6,545 bases of DNA, taken from the NCBI GenBank assembly GCA_013812265.1, contig JACCTQ010000353.1, forward strand, positions 1 through 6,545. The letters are read 5' to 3'. The notes below the pieces were generated by a model. It had not been told where the DNA came from. It ran no database searches and saw only the letters and a list, made by a program, of their open reading frames with translations. Below, piece by piece: positions 5,367 to 6,545 of the stretch. The position numbers and the translations under genes were made by a program. Each line of letters opens with the position of its first letter. The stretch's first letter is position 1. This DNA is from Actinomycetota bacterium (GTDB lineage Bacteria > Actinomycetota > Thermoleophilia > Gaiellales > Gaiellaceae).

Positions 5367-6545
5367 GTGGCCACCTGTGCTGTGTGCGGGTACGAGGCCG
5401 CCGGCTCGGTCAGGTTCTGTCCTGAGTGCGGCGCGCGAGCGGACGGGCGGGCGCGCGAGCAGCGCAAGGTCGTGACCGTGCTGTTCTGTGACGTCGCCGG
5501 TTCGACCGCGCTCGGCGAGTCGCTCGACGCGGAGGCGCTCCGCGCCCTGCTGGCGCGCTATTTCCAGCGCATGAAGTCGATCGTCGAGCGCCATGGCGGC
5601 CTGGTCGAGAAGTTCATCGGCGACGCCGTGATGGCGGTCTTCGGGTTGCCGGCCGTGCACGAAGACGATGCCGTGCGCGCGCTGCAGGCGGCGGCCGAGA
5701 TGCAACTGGCCCTGCCCGAGCTGGGCATCGAGGGGCGGATCGGCGTCTGTAGCGGCGAGGTGGTCACAGGCACCGAGGAGCGGCTGGCGACCGGTGACGC
5801 CGTCAACGTTGCCGCGCGGCTGCAGCAGGCCGCACAGCCCGGCGAGACCCTGCTCGGCGAGACGACGCTGCGCCTGGCTCGAGACGCGGTCGAGGTGGAG
5901 CCCGTCGAGCCTCTGGCGTTGAAGGGCAAGCGTGAGCCCGTGCCCGCCTGGCGACTCGTGGCCGTCTCGACTGCGGCCGCGGAACGGCGCTTCGACTCGC
6001 CCCTGGTCGGACGCGAGCGGGAGTTGGGAGCGCTCGCCGAGGCGTGGGAGCGGGCGTGCGGTGGGACCGGCTGCGAGCTGGTCACGGTCGTCGGAGCGGC
6101 GGGGGTGGGAAAGTCGCGCCTCGCGGCGGAGTTCTTGGCCGCCGCCGAGGCGACGGTCGTCCGCGGACGCTGCCTCTCCTACGGGGAGGGGATCACCTAC
6201 TGGCCCGTCGTGGAGGTGCTGAAGCAGCTCGAGGCGCAGCGGTCGCGGGTCGGGCTCGATCCGGTTGCGGCCGACGCACTCGCCGTGCTCCTCGGCGAGG
6301 GCGGCACGTCTTCGACCGACGAGATCGCATGGGCGTTCCGCAAGCTGCTCGAGGCGGTCGCGGCCGAGGGGCCGCTTGTCGCCGTGTTCGACGACATTCA
6401 GTGGGGCGAGGACGTCTTCCTCGAGCTCCTCGAGCACGTCGCCTTCCTGTCGACCGGCGCCCCGATCCTGCTGCTCTGCATGGCGCGGCCGGAGCTGCTC
6501 GACCGGCGAAGTGACTGGAGCGGCGTCACGCGACTACAGCCGCTC
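5367..6545 (+). CDS. Zinc ribbon - class III cyclase - ATPase signalling protein (partial, runs off right edge)
   Basis: The frame is open from GTG 5367 to the window end, giving 393 residues. A zinc ribbon (Cys4, Cys7, Cys18, Cys21) is followed by a class III cyclase domain at about 33-198: KVVTVLFCDVAGST with metal Asp42, VEKFIGDAVMAVFG with Lys82 and metal Asp86, and GDAVNVAARL with Asn147 and Arg151. An AAA/STAND ATPase domain starts at about 212 (PLVGRERELGAL) with Walker A GAAGVGKS at 243-250 and Walker B VFDDIQW at about 340-346. Family members usually continue with TPR repeats, beyond this window. The metal Asps, the purine-binding Lys and the Asn/Arg pair are all present, so cyclase activity (probably ATP to cAMP) is likely; the second purine residue appears to be Leu140, not Asp. 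An in-frame TAG at 5355 leaves GTG 5367 as the first start. No membrane segment is seen. Confidence 0.92.
   Translation, partial: MATCAVCGYEAAGSVRFCPECGARADGRAREQRKVVTVLFCDVAGSTALGESLDAEALRALLARYFQRMKSIVERHGGLVEKFIGDAVMAVFGLPAVHEDDAVRALQAAAEMQLALPELGIEGRIGVCSGEVVTGTEERLATGDAVNVAARLQQAAQPGETLLGETTLRLARDAVEVEPVEPLALKGKREPVPAWRLVAVSTAAAERRFDSPLVGRERELGALAEAWERACGGTGCELVTVVGAAGVGKSRLAAEFLAAAEATVVRGRCLSYGEGITYWPVVEVLKQLEAQRSRVGLDPVAADALAVLLGEGGTSSTDEIAWAFRKLLEAVAAEGPLVAVFDDIQWGEDVFLELLEHVAFLSTGAPILLLCMARPELLDRRSDWSGVTRLQPL

Noticed and set aside
5247..6437. 396-codon open frame on the minus strand
   Set aside because: It is antisense to the zinc-ribbon/cyclase/ATPase gene, whose motifs are unmistakable, and its own product shows no motif. 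It is a by-product of high-GC codon use.
1..6545. CRISPR arrays, tRNA or rRNA genes, insertion sequences, phage genes
   Set aside because: No regularly spaced repeats, RNA gene signatures, transposase motifs or terminal inverted repeats were seen on either strand.

Overview
The window is high-GC, densely coded DNA, with Shine-Dalgarno sites of the AGGAGG type, frequent GTG/TTG starts, and gene families typical of Actinomycetota: a cyclase beside a LuxR-type ATPase regulator, a DUF4242 protein, and a zinc-ribbon/cyclase/ATPase protein. A soil actinobacterium, perhaps of the Thermoleophilia, is the best guess. That lineage call is an inference from gene style and was not tested by a search.

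Left part (1-1173, + strand): a region of broken genes. After the tail of an unidentified gene comes a dienelactone-hydrolase-like gene that reads as one 192-residue protein only if two single missing G residues are restored. Next is the C-terminal two thirds of a GNAT acetyltransferase with a third 1-nt break, joined directly to the last ~47 residues of a glyoxalase/VOC protein. A perfect 32-nt palindrome (1261-1292) separates this region from the minus-strand genes and probably acts as a terminator.

Middle part (1337-5237, - strand): four intact genes in one orientation. In transcription order they are a stand-alone 162-residue class III nucleotide cyclase domain, an 874-residue LuxR-family ATPase/TPR regulator (LAL type) 19 nt downstream, a small DUF4242 protein, and a 128-residue secreted protein with four cysteines. 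The first two genes look like the split form of the cyclase-ATPase-LuxR fusion proteins known in mycobacteria.

Right part (5367-6545, + strand): a second class III cyclase gene diverges from the first across a 129-nt gap. It encodes a zinc ribbon, a cyclase domain with the usual catalytic residues, and an ATPase domain, and it runs off the right edge. It appears to be read from a leaderless GTG start. The gap also holds a two-level dyad that could be an operator.

The working picture is a signalling locus with two differently built nucleotide cyclases back to back, one paired with a large ATP-dependent transcription regulator and followed by two possible output genes. Whether these parts act as one system is inference from their arrangement.
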